Below are positions 7,663 to 16,686 of a stretch of DNA of 24,171 nucleotides, piece after piece. Source of the stretch: Streptomyces sp. NRRL F-5123 (GTDB lineage Bacteria; Actinomycetota; Actinomycetes; Streptomycetales; Streptomycetaceae); the NCBI RefSeq assembly GCF_000721495.1, contig NZ_JOHY01000079.1:1-24171 (forward strand), read 5' to 3'. The notes below the pieces were generated by a model. That model was not told the origin of the DNA. It made no database searches and worked only from the letters and a program-made list of their open reading frames with translations. Numbering within the stretch: position 1 is the first letter of the stretch; each line of letters starts with the position of its first letter. Both the position numbers and the translations under genes were made by a program.

Positions 7663-8340
7663 ATGCGGGGCTGGTGGCAGGAGATCGCCGGGCTGGTGCT
7701 CCCGGCGGACTGCGCGGGCTGCGGCCTGCCGCGTACGGAGCTGTGCGAGCGCTGCCGGGGGCTGCTGGGCGGAGCGGCCTCGGTGCGGCGGGTGCGCCCG
7801 GTGCCCGAGCCGCCGGGCCTGCCGCCGGTGTGCGCGGTGGCGCGGTACGGCGACGAGGTGCGGGCCGTGCTGCTGGCGCACAAGGAGCGGGGTGCGCTGG
7901 GGCTGGCGCGTCCGCTGGGAGGGGCCGTTGCCGCGGCGGTGGCGGGGCTGGGCGTCGCCGGGGCGGTGCTGCTGGTGCCGGTGCCCTCCGCACGGCGGGC
8001 CGTGGCGCGGCGGGGCCACGACGCGACCGCGCGGATGGCCAGGGCGGCCGCGGCGGCGCTGCGAGGGCAGGGCACGCCCGCGAGGGCGGCGGCGCTGCTG
8101 CGGCACCGGCGGCTGGTCGCGGACCAGTCGGGGCTCGACGCTGCCGGGCGGCAGACGAACCTGTCCGGGGCGGTCGAGGCGGCCGGGAGCGCCGCGGGGC
8201 TGCTGGCGGCGGTTCCGGTGGTGCTGGTGGACGACCTCGTGACGACCGGGACGTCACTCAGCGTGGCCGCACGGGCGGTCACGGTGGCGGGCGGACGGGT
8301 GGCGGGGGCGGCAGTGGTGGCGGGTGTGGACGTTCACTGA
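7663..8340 (+). CDS. ComF-family phosphoribosyltransferase
   Basis: A 225-residue protein of the ComF/GntX family. Near the N-terminus is a four-cysteine zinc-binding-like knuckle (Cys17, Cys20, Cys28, Cys31: CAGC...CERC). The C-terminal half is a type I phosphoribosyltransferase fold with the PRPP-binding motif VVLVDDLVTTGTS (about residues 186-198). The middle has the ComF-typical PVPSARRAVARRGHD block. In naturally competent bacteria ComF helps DNA uptake, but no competence gene is visible here and the natural substrate is unknown. GGAG lies 5 nt before the ATG. The gene follows lpqB after 84 bp and precedes hpf, the same order as in mycobacteria. Confidence 0.88.
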   Translation: MRGWWQEIAGLVLPADCAGCGLPRTELCERCRGLLGGAASVRRVRPVPEPPGLPPVCAVARYGDEVRAVLLAHKERGALGLARPLGGAVAAAVAGLGVAGAVLLVPVPSARRAVARRGHDATARMARAAAAALRGQGTPARAAALLRHRRLVADQSGLDAAGRQTNLSGAVEAAGSAAGLLAAVPVVLVDDLVTTGTSLSVAARAVTVAGGRVAGAAVVAGVDVH

Positions 8341-8648
8341 ATCCACTCGGATGCGCGTTGTCGCAGGTGGAAGCGGTTGGAGTTCACTCGAACGGAGGGA
8401 GGTGGACGCTGCGGATGCCGACTTCTGCACTCCGGGACTATGTTCGGGGTAGAGGGAAGACAGCAGCCGGGGGTGATGATCTTCCTCGTTGGGCAGGAGG
8501 AGGTGAAAGCCGCAGCTCCGCGGATCCCGGCCGACCGGGAGGCGGAGCGGCTGCCGACGCAGTGCCGGACGGGACCGGTTTCCCGGCCCGGCCTCAGCGA
8601 AAGGGATCGCCGCCGGACGGACGGCGGGGTCCGGGAACGGAGTTCTGC
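8341..8648 (+). other. 308-bp intergenic region / hpf leader
   Basis: No convincing gene or tRNA here. It holds a small inverted motif GTTCACTCGAAC near 8382-8393, a possible -10 TATGTT at 8439-8444 without a good -35, and the hpf ribosome-binding site at its end. The length suggests that hpf has its own promoter and a regulated leader rather than depending only on read-through from the mtr operon. This is inference. Confidence 0.4.
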
Positions 8649-9335
8649 GTGGACATCGTCGTCAAGGGCCGCAAGACCGAGGTGCCCGAGCGGTTCCGGA
8701 AGCACGTGACCGAAAAACTGGACAAGATCCAGAAGCTCGACGGCAAGGTGATCAGCCTCGACGTCGAGGTGTCCAAGGAGCTCAACCCGCGGCAGGCGGA
8801 GCGCGCGGACCGCGTGGAGATCACGCTCAACTCGCGCGGGCCGGTGATCAGGGCGGAGGCCGCAGCAGCCGACCCGTACGCCGCGCTGGACGTCGCGGTG
8901 ACCAAACTGGAGGCGCGGCTCCGCAAGGCCGCGAGCAAGCGCCACACGCGCCGCGGAGCGGGCCGGATCCCCGCCGCGGACGTGCCCTCCGTGGTGCCCG
9001 ACGCCGCGACTCTCAACGGGGACGGGGAGCCGGTCGGCGGCCCGCTCCAGGAGGAGGGCGTGCCGACGCGGCGGATGGCGTCGCTGGAGGTGCGCGGCGA
9101 CGGCCCGCTGGTCGTCCGGGAGAAGACGCACGCGGCCGCCCCGATGCCGCTCGACCAGGCGCTGTACGAGATGGAGCTGGTCGGACACGACTTCTACCTG
9201 TTCGTGGACGCCGACACCAAGCAGCCGAGCGTGGTCTACCGGCGGCACGGCTACGACTACGGCGTCATCCATCTCAACTCCGACGAGGCGATGTCGCAGG
9301 CTCCGGGCGGCGCGGGCGGCGCGCTGCGCCGCTGA
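8649..9335 (+). CDS. hpf: ribosome hibernation promoting factor, long form
   Basis: A 228-residue long-form Hpf that dimerises 70S ribosomes into inactive 100S particles during slow growth or stress. The N-terminal S30AE domain (about 1-105) starts MDIVVKGRKTEVPERFRKHV, as in other Streptomyces Hpf proteins. A variable Pro/Gly linker follows, then the C-terminal dimerisation domain (about 155-220) with the family signature DQALYEMELVGHDFYLFVDA and VVYRRHGYDYGVIHL. The GTG at 8649 is chosen because it gives the conserved N-terminus and is preceded by ACGGAG at 6-8 nt. The open frame upstream to 7674 is a shadow of the comF-like gene. It ends before a strong hairpin (9378-9423), so it closes the cluster begun by mtrA. 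Confidence 0.95.
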   Translation: MDIVVKGRKTEVPERFRKHVTEKLDKIQKLDGKVISLDVEVSKELNPRQAERADRVEITLNSRGPVIRAEAAAADPYAALDVAVTKLEARLRKAASKRHTRRGAGRIPAADVPSVVPDAATLNGDGEPVGGPLQEEGVPTRRMASLEVRGDGPLVVREKTHAAAPMPLDQALYEMELVGHDFYLFVDADTKQPSVVYRRHGYDYGVIHLNSDEAMSQAPGGAGGALRR

Positions 9336-9377
9336 CCGCCGGAGCGTGGCGGCCGCCGAAGGCCGACCGCTCGGTAC

Positions 9378-9423
9378 GGCGCGGCGGTGCCCCCAGGGAT
9401 CGCCCTGGGGGCACCGCCGCGCC
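9378..9423 (+). terminator. terminator after hpf
   Basis: A 21-bp perfect stem (9378-9398 with 9403-9423) with an ATCG tetraloop lies 43 nt after the hpf stop. No U-tract follows. It separates hpf from the response regulator gene. Confidence 0.85.
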
Positions 9424-9468
9424 AGGACGTGAAATGCTGGACCGGCAGTTGGGCAACTGCGGTCTGAC

Positions 9469-9476
9469 GGGGAGGG
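9469..9476 (+). promoter_or_regulatory. strong ribosome-binding site for the NarL-type regulator
   Basis: GGGGAGGG ends 4 nt before the ATG at 9481. It fixes that start over the in-frame TTG at 9478, which would leave almost no spacing. Confidence 0.7.
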
Positions 9477-9480
9477 TTTG

Positions 9481-10212
9481 ATGCCGGAATTCGCGCACCG
9501 GGCTGCCGGCGGTGGCGACCCCGATCCCGACGCGGACGGCCCGGCGCCCGCCGAGCCGATCCGGGTCCTGGTGGTCGACGACCACGCGCTCTTCCGGCGG
9601 GGGCTGGAGATCGTGCTCGCGCAGGAGGAGGACATCCAGGTCGTCGGCGAGGCCGGCGACGGCGCCGAGGCGGTGGAGAAGGCCGCCGACCTGCTGCCCG
9701 ACATCGTGCTGATGGACGTGCGCATGCCGCGCCGTGGCGGTATCGAGGCCTGCACCTCCATCAAGGAGGTGGCCCCCAGCGCCAAGATCATCATGCTGAC
9801 GATAAGCGACGAGGAAGCCGACCTCTACGAGGCGATCAAGGCAGGGGCGACCGGCTACCTCCTCAAGGAGATCTCCACCGACGAGGTGGCCACCGCGATC
9901 CGCGCGGTGGCGGACGGGCAGTCGCAGATCAGCCCGTCGATGGCGTCCAAGCTGCTGACCGAGTTCAAGTCGATGATCCAGCGCACCGACGAGCGGCGGC
10001 TGCTGCCGGCGCCCCGGCTCACCGACCGGGAACTGGAGGTGCTCAAGCTGGTGGCCACCGGGTTGAACAACCGCGACATCGCCAAAGAGCTGTACATCAG
10101 CGAGAACACCGTGAAGAACCACGTCCGCAACATCCTGGAGAAGCTCCAGCTGCACTCCCGGATGGAGGCCGTGGTCTACGCGATGCGGGAGAAGATCCTG
10201 GAGATCCGCTGA
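9481..10212 (+). CDS. orphan response regulator, NarL/FixJ (LuxR) family
   Basis: A 243-residue transcription factor. The receiver domain (about residues 24-145) has the acidic pair in VVDDHALFRRG, phospho-acceptor Asp79 in LMDVRMPRRGG, and the Lys in GATGYLLKE, so phosphorylation looks possible. The C-terminal LuxR-type helix-turn-helix (about 178-238) reads LTDRELEVLKLVATGLNNRDIAKELYISENTVKNHVRNILEKL in its conserved parts. No sensor kinase gene lies nearby, so the partner is unknown. In the S. coelicolor chromosome a gene of this type occupies the same place next to hpf, from memory. It has its own terminator on each side, so it is probably transcribed alone. Targets cannot be read from the sequence. 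Confidence 0.92.
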   Translation: MPEFAHRAAGGGDPDPDADGPAPAEPIRVLVVDDHALFRRGLEIVLAQEEDIQVVGEAGDGAEAVEKAADLLPDIVLMDVRMPRRGGIEACTSIKEVAPSAKIIMLTISDEEADLYEAIKAGATGYLLKEISTDEVATAIRAVADGQSQISPSMASKLLTEFKSMIQRTDERRLLPAPRLTDRELEVLKLVATGLNNRDIAKELYISENTVKNHVRNILEKLQLHSRMEAVVYAMREKILEIR

Positions 10213-10225
10213 CGGGCGGCCCTGC

Positions 10226-10255
10226 CCGCGGGGCGGCGGGCCCGGCGCCCCGCGG
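10226..10255. terminator. shared terminator, response regulator / glycosylase genes
   Basis: A 10-bp perfect stem (CCGCGGGGCG at 10226-10235 with CGCCCCGCGG at 10246-10255) has a 10-nt loop. It sits in the 52-bp gap between two convergent genes, so it can serve both. Confidence 0.7.
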
Positions 10256-10264
10256 CGGACCGGC

Positions 10265-11452
10265 TCAGCGGGGGTCGTGGGTGCGCCGGACGGCGGCGGC
10301 CAGCGGCTCGCGCAGCGTCTCCGGCAGCACCCGCTCCACCCGCGCCTCCACACAGCCCACCCAGCCCGCCGCCTCGGCGATGGCGTCCGCGGCGGGCTGC
10401 ACCGCCTTCGGACCGTCCAGCGTCACCTGCCGGGCGACCAGCGTGCCCCCCTCCCGTGCCGGGTCGACCCGGCCCACCAGCTGCCCGCCCGCCAGCAGCG
10501 GCATCGCGAAGTAGCCGTGCACCCGCTTGGCCTTGGGGGTGTAAGCCTCCAGGCGGTGGGTGAAGCCGAAGATCCGCTCCGTCCGCGGCCGGTCCCAGAC
10601 CAGCGAGTCGAAGGGCGACAGCAGCGTCGTACGGTGCCGGCCGCGCGGTTCGGCCGCGAGCGCCGCCGGATCCGCCCACGCGGGCTTGCCCCAGCCCTCG
10701 ACCTCGACCGGCACCAGGCCCGTACCGTCGATGACCGCGGCGACCTGCTCGCCCTTGAGCCGGTGGTAGTCGGCGAGGTCGGCGCGGGTCGCCACGCCCA
10801 TGGCGGCACCGGCCTGCGCGACCAGCCGCCGCGTGCACTCGGTGTCGTCCAGCTCGTCGTGCAGCAGCTCGGCCGGGACCGCGCGCTCCGCCAGGTCGTA
10901 GACCCGCTTCCAGCCGCGGCGCCGGGTGCAGACCACCTCGCCGGTGTCCAGCAGCCACTCGACGGCGATCTTCGTCTCCGACCAGTCCCACCACGGGCCA
11001 CCGTTCTTGGCGCCGCCCAGCTCCGTCGACGTCAGCGGGCCGTCGGCCTTGAGGCGGTCCAGCACCGCGGCGCAGGAGCGCTCGGCGTCCGCCAGCACGT
11101 GCCAGCGGTGGCCCCGCGCCCGCCGCGCCCGGCGGCGGAAGGCGAAGTGCGGCCACTCCTCGATGGGCAGGATGCACGCGGCGTGAGACCAGTACTCGAA
11201 GGCGTGGTCGTCCGACCAGTAGGCCTGCTCCACCGCCTGCCGGCCGACCGCGCCCAGCCGCGCGTAAGGGACCAGCTCGTGCGAGCGGGCCAGCACCGAG
11301 ATGGTGTCCAGCTGGACGGCCCCGAGCGCGCGCAGCACGCCGCGGGTGCCCGCCCGCCGGTCGGGGGCGCCGAGGAAGCCCTGGGCGCGCAGGGCGATCC
11401 TGCGGGCCTCGTCGGCGGACAGGGAGAGCTGGGGAGGCGGCAGCGCTGTCAT
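10265..11452 (-). CDS. winged-helix DNA glycosylase, YcaQ/AlkX-like
   Basis: A 395-residue protein of the YcaQ / HTH_42 family. These are base-excision DNA glycosylases that unhook interstrand crosslinks and remove bulky N-alkylpurines. The catalytic Q-x-D motif appears as Gln47-Leu-Asp49 in AVQLDTISVLARSHEL; Q-x-D marks the YcaQ (AlkX) branch, whereas AlkZ enzymes of antibiotic producers carry Q-x-Q. Other family blocks seen are YWSHAACILPIEEWP, the winged-helix segment KIAVEWLLDTGEVVCTRRRGWKRVYDLAER, and LLSPFDSLVWDR...FGFTHRLEAYTPKAKRVHGYFAMPLLAG. The ATG at 11452 is preferred to a TTG at 11482. It lacks a Shine-Dalgarno but is preceded by a -10 at the distance expected for a leaderless transcript. 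No biosynthetic cluster adjoins, so general repair is the likelier role. Confidence 0.88.
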   Translation of the reverse strand: MTALPPPQLSLSADEARRIALRAQGFLGAPDRRAGTRGVLRALGAVQLDTISVLARSHELVPYARLGAVGRQAVEQAYWSDDHAFEYWSHAACILPIEEWPHFAFRRRARRARGHRWHVLADAERSCAAVLDRLKADGPLTSTELGGAKNGGPWWDWSETKIAVEWLLDTGEVVCTRRRGWKRVYDLAERAVPAELLHDELDDTECTRRLVAQAGAAMGVATRADLADYHRLKGEQVAAVIDGTGLVPVEVEGWGKPAWADPAALAAEPRGRHRTTLLSPFDSLVWDRPRTERIFGFTHRLEAYTPKAKRVHGYFAMPLLAGGQLVGRVDPAREGGTLVARQVTLDGPKAVQPAADAIAEAAGWVGCVEARVERVLPETLREPLAAAVRRTHDPR

Positions 11453-11459
11453 GGGGGCC

Positions 11460-11465
11460 AGGCTA
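11460..11465 (-). promoter_or_regulatory. -10 element placing the glycosylase start as leaderless
   Basis: Read on the minus strand, TAGCCT lies exactly 7 nt before the ATG at 11452, so transcription would begin at or next to the A of the start codon. No purine-rich ribosome-binding site lies between. No good -35 is visible at 17-18 nt. Confidence 0.45.
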
Positions 11466-11500
11466 GGGGGAGCCACTGACAATCATCCCTGACCTGCGCC

Positions 11501-11544
11501 GACGCCCTCCCCGGCCGGGACGCGGGCCTGCCGGGGAGGGCGTC
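11501..11544 (-). terminator. terminator after the GNAT acetyltransferase gene
   Basis: A perfect 15-bp stem (11501-11515 with 11530-11544) has a 14-nt loop. It lies 48 nt past the GNAT stop and just before the glycosylase promoter, so the two minus-strand genes are probably separate units. Confidence 0.75.
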
Positions 11545-11609
11545 CCGCCAAGCCGATCCGCCAGGTCGGGCCGCCGGCTCGGCCCGCCAGGTCAGTCCGC
11601 CGGGCGCGC
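11545..11609. repeat. degenerate 13-bp tandem repeat (about 5 copies)
   Basis: CCGCC begins at 11545, 11558, 11571, 11584 and 11597, exactly 13 bp apart. Copies are similar, for example CCGCCAGGTCGGG and CCGCCAGGTCAGT. The array runs from the terminator into the last codons of the GNAT gene and contains its stop codon (11592-11594). Confidence 0.6.
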
Positions 11610-12194
11610 CGGGTCGTACGGCAGGTACGGGGTCGCCGACGCGAGGCCCAGGTCCGAGGGGAGCAGCGCGCCGAACCAGGTGTCCCGGCGGGTGCCGCGC
11701 TGGGAGATCTTGGCCCGCTGCGTGCCCTCCATGACGAACCCGAGCCGCAGCGCGACCGCGCGCGAGCCCTCGTTGCCGGCCTCGGCGTACCACTCCAGCC
11801 GCTCCACGCCCAGGCTCTCGAACGCCCACCGGCACACCGCGCGCGCCGCCTCGACCGTGTAGCCCCTGCCGCGCTGCTCCTTGGCCGTCCAGTAACCGAG
11901 CTCCGCCTGGTGCACGGGGGCGCCCAGCTGCGCGAGCCTGACCAGGCCCATGGAGCTGACCAGGGCGCCGCTCTCGCGGGTGAAGACGCCGAAGTTGTAC
12001 ATCGTGTCGTCCCGCCAGCCCTGCGGGCTGAGCTGCCCGACGAACTCCGCGGCGTGCTCGCGGGTGTACGGCGACGGGACACTCGTCCAGCGCGGGATCT
12101 CGGGGTCCTGGCACGCGGCGAACACCGCGTCGGTGTCGGCGGGCTCCAGCTCACGCAGGTACAGGCGTTCGGTGGTCAACGTGACGGACTGCAT
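11592..12194 (-). CDS. GNAT acetyltransferase, RimJ/RimL type
   Basis: A 200-residue acetyl-CoA-dependent N-acetyltransferase. The family pattern is clear: N-terminal LTTERLYLRELEPADTDAVFAACQDPEI, the beta-strand HQAELGYWTAKEQRGRGYTVEAARAV (acetyl-CoA pyrophosphate loop around Gly109-Gly111), then RLEWYAEAGNEGSRAVALRLGFVMEG, where the Asn and Ser positions typical of RimJ/RimL are kept. Substrate is unknown; many such proteins acetylate small molecules or protein N-termini. The ATG at 12194 is chosen for the normal N-terminus MQSVTLTTERL, with AAAGGTG about 11 nt upstream. It is divergent from secA across 269 bp. Its 3' end lies inside a 13-bp repeat array, so the last residues (YDPARPAD) may vary between strains. 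Confidence 0.88.
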   Translation of the reverse strand: MQSVTLTTERLYLRELEPADTDAVFAACQDPEIPRWTSVPSPYTREHAAEFVGQLSPQGWRDDTMYNFGVFTRESGALVSSMGLVRLAQLGAPVHQAELGYWTAKEQRGRGYTVEAARAVCRWAFESLGVERLEWYAEAGNEGSRAVALRLGFVMEGTQRAKISQRGTRRDTWFGALLPSDLGLASATPYLPYDPARPAD

Positions 12195-12242
12195 GGCGGG
12201 CGAGCACCTTTCTGTCGGGGGCAGGGCGGCGAACGCGCGCGG

Positions 12243-12267
12243 GTTTCCCGGGAAGGACCCGGGAAAC
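12243..12267. repeat. inverted repeat in the GNAT-secA divergent region
   Basis: Perfect 10-bp arms GTTTCCCGGG (12243-12252) and CCCGGGAAAC (12258-12267) with a 5-bp spacer lie 49 bp before the GNAT start. As it precedes both divergent genes it cannot be an ordinary terminator for a called gene. It may be an operator or a hairpin in the GNAT leader. Confidence 0.6.
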
Positions 12268-12293
12268 GGGCCGTACAGGCCGCCCCCCGGCCG

Positions 12294-12322
12294 AGTATTG
12301 CGGGCGATGAAGCGACGGAAAA
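12294..12322 (-). promoter_or_regulatory. candidate promoter for the GNAT gene
   Basis: On the minus strand TTTTCC (12317-12322) and AATACT (12294-12299) are 17 nt apart, in a locally AT-richer stretch. Transcription would start near 12287, leaving the inverted repeat at 12243-12267 in a leader of about 93 nt. Confidence 0.35.
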
Positions 12323-12367
12323 CCGTTTTGCCGCCGCCGGGCCTCCCGGCCTGATGCTCTCCTCGCT

Positions 12368-12413
12368 TACGATGGCCGTTGCAGCAGGGCCCCGGCAGAC
12401 AAAACCCCTGCTG
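12368..12413 (+). promoter_or_regulatory. candidate secA -10 and leader hairpin
   Basis: TACGAT (12368-12373) is a good actinobacterial -10, though no convincing -35 is visible. A start near 12380 gives a leader of about 85 nt beginning with a hairpin: CAGCAGGG (12382-12389) pairs with CCCTGCTG (12406-12413). This hairpin is well upstream of the ribosome-binding site AAGGAG (12449-12454). Confidence 0.35.
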
Positions 12414-12463
12414 TGCCCCGCGCGGCAACCGCGCCAGGCCCGACCGGCAAGGAGCCAGCCTAC

Positions 12464-15259
<2,796 letters not shown>

Positions 15260-15280
15260 CCGCGAGGCTGCCACGACCGC

Positions 15281-15321
15281 CGGCCGGGGGCCGGGTCCCG
15301 CGAGGGCCCGGCCCCCGGCCG
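15281..15321. terminator. bidirectional terminator, secA / Rv3235-family gene
   Basis: An 18-bp stem with one G-U pair (15281-15298 with 15304-15321) and a 5-nt loop (CGCGA) fills the gap between the convergent stops at 15259 and 15324. Confidence 0.85.
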
Positions 15322-15323
15322 CG

Positions 15324-15839
15324 TCATGCCGCCTCCACGGCGGTGCAGCGCCAGCGTTCGGGCCCGTAACCGGTGGCGGCGTCCGGCCCGCCGGCCTCCA
15401 GCCGGAAGGCCAGCGCGCGGAAGACGTCCCGGTCCAGGCACACCACGGCGCAGACCTCCAGCGCCCCGCCGGGCGTGCGGAAGGGGTAGCAGCGGTACAC
15501 GAAGGGGGTACGGCCGCGGGCGCCGCGCGGGCGCCAGTCCGAGCGCCGGGAGTGCAGCTCCCACAGCCGCTGGTACGCCTCGTCGCGGACCTTGCCGGCC
15601 AGCATCGTCAGCGGCTGCCGCCCGGTCAGGACGTCGAGCAGGCGGCCGGCGAACCAGTCGTGCGGCGACTGCGGGCGCAGCACCCCGCCCGGGACCCGGC
15701 CCGCGGGCGGCCGTCCGGCGGGGCGACGCGGGTCCCTGCGGCCGGGCGGTGCCGCGCCCGCACCCCCGGGCCTGCGGGGCGGCGCACCGGCGGCAGGGCG
15801 CGGGGTGGAGGCGGCGGGCTGGTGCGGTGGCTGCGACAC
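15324..15839 (-). CDS. Rv3235-family protein (function unknown)
   Basis: A 171-residue protein. The first ~50 residues are Pro/Ala/Arg/Gly-rich and probably disordered. The folded part (about 55-168) has the family features PHDWFAGRLLDVLTGRQPLTMLAGKVRDEAYQRLWEL, VYRCYPFRTPGGALEVCAVVCLDRDVFRALAFRLE and a closing RWRCTAVEAA. Two of its Cys and several Trp are regularly spaced. It matches what I know of the Rv3235 family, a small actinobacterial family of unknown role found near secA. No transmembrane segment or signal peptide. Start GTG at 15839, with GGGGAG 6 nt upstream. A promoter with TTGCCC (15900-15905) and TAGAAC (15876-15881), 18 nt apart on the minus strand, is plausible. Confidence 0.82.
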   Translation of the reverse strand: MSQPPHQPAASTPRPAAGAPPRRPGGAGAAPPGRRDPRRPAGRPPAGRVPGGVLRPQSPHDWFAGRLLDVLTGRQPLTMLAGKVRDEAYQRLWELHSRRSDWRPRGARGRTPFVYRCYPFRTPGGALEVCAVVCLDRDVFRALAFRLEAGGPDAATGYGPERWRCTAVEAA

Positions 15840-15875
15840 GGTGGCTCCCCAAGATCGTTACCGGCTGGTAGTCCG

Positions 15876-15905
15876 GTTCTAGGGGGCGCCCCGGCGGGCG
15901 GGCAA
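15876..15905 (-). promoter_or_regulatory. candidate promoter for the Rv3235-family gene
   Basis: Minus strand: -35 TTGCCC (15900-15905), 18-nt spacer, -10 TAGAAC (15876-15881). The implied start near 15868 gives a leader of about 29 nt that contains the GGGGAG ribosome-binding site. Confidence 0.35.
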
Positions 15906-15964
15906 GCTCGTCCGGCGCTGCGCGAAGCCGGCACGGAATTCACCTATCAGGCTGGTTGCGCACG

Positions 15965-15970
15965 TATGCT
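15965..15970 (+). promoter_or_regulatory. -10 element placing the DUF6912 gene as leaderless
   Basis: TATGCT lies exactly 7 nt before the ATG at 15978 and no Shine-Dalgarno is present between them, which points to transcription starting at the A of the start codon. No clear -35. Confidence 0.5.
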
Positions 15971-15977
15971 TCACGCC

Positions 15978-16484
15978 ATGCGCGTCTATATTCCGACGAC
16001 CATTGCGGGACTCGCCGAGGCGTACAAGGCGGGCGAGGTGGGGCCCGCGCCGATCGACGCCTTCGCGGTGACGCCGAGCCTGCGCGAGTGGTACGTCTCC
16101 GACGACATAGAGGAACTGGAGTACGCGGCGCTGACCAGGGCCGCCCAGGCGTCGCTGCGGCTGCTGGCCGTCCACCCCGACCTGCCGCGCCGCCGTACCG
16201 TCGTCGCCGTGGACGTGCCCGACGCGGCCGTGCGTTTCGACCCCGACCGCGGGCTGGACCCGGCCGCGCTGGGCGAGGTGCGGCTGAGCCGCCCGGTGCC
16301 GCTGTCCGACGCGGCGGCCGTCCACCTGGACGCGGACGAGGCCGAGGGCGACGTGTCCGCCGCCGCGGCCGCGCTGGGCGCTGCGGACGCGGGGGACGAC
16401 GACGCGCAGTTCACGGTGGACGGTGCCGAGGACCACGAGCTGCTCTGGTACGCGACGCAGGAGATCCCCAACCTGATCGGGTGA
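15978..16484 (+). CDS. DUF6912-type protein (function unknown)
   Basis: A 168-residue protein beginning MRVYIPTTIAGLAEAY, with the blocks FAVTPSLREWYVSDDIEELEYAALTRAAQASLRLLA and RRTVVAVDVPDAAV, and the end ELLWYATQEIPNL. This matches an actinobacterial family of unknown function that I recall as DUF6912. The protein is acidic, with an Ala/Asp-rich insertion at about 115-145, and has no signal peptide or membrane segment. The alternating short strands and helices suggest a compact alpha/beta fold. No ribosome-binding site precedes the ATG; a -10 7 nt upstream makes it a likely leaderless gene. It is divergent from the Rv3235-family gene and followed after 202 bp by an HAD hydrolase. Confidence 0.8.
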   Translation: MRVYIPTTIAGLAEAYKAGEVGPAPIDAFAVTPSLREWYVSDDIEELEYAALTRAAQASLRLLAVHPDLPRRRTVVAVDVPDAAVRFDPDRGLDPAALGEVRLSRPVPLSDAAAVHLDADEAEGDVSAAAAALGAADAGDDDAQFTVDGAEDHELLWYATQEIPNLIG

Positions 16485-16633
16485 ACGGCCGGTCCGCCCC
16501 GCGGCCGATCACCCGTATGTGCGTACCGTCCGACAGTCGGGTCGGCGGGTGGTCGTACTGTCGGGACGTCGGGACGTCGGGAGGTCCGACCGTCCCTCTG
16601 CCAGGTGTTCGGAACGTCGCACCGCGGGCGGAG

Positions 16634-16642
16634 TTGTCCACA
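16634..16642 (+). promoter_or_regulatory. Streptomyces-type DnaA box before the HAD gene
   Basis: TTGTCCACA is an exact match to the Streptomyces consensus DnaA box, followed by GG. It lies 45 bp upstream of the HAD start and about 32 bp before its -10, so bound protein would sit at the promoter. Function is inferred. Confidence 0.45.
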
Positions 16643-16673
16643 GGCCGTGGGACGGGGTGGGGGCCCACGCGAG

Positions 16674-16679
16674 TACGGT
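16674..16679 (+). promoter_or_regulatory. -10 element placing the HAD gene as leaderless
   Basis: TACGGT is exactly 7 nt upstream of the ATG at 16687, with no Shine-Dalgarno in between. The geometry is the same as at 11460 and 15965. Confidence 0.5.
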
Positions 16680-16686
16680 TCATTCC

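Noticed and set aside
7674..8648. In-frame extension upstream of hpf
   Set aside because: It overlaps the comF-like gene in another frame; Hpf begins at the GTG giving MDIVVKGRK.
8377..8709. 110-codon open frame across the hpf leader
   Set aside because: It starts at TTG, runs out of frame into hpf and resembles no known protein.
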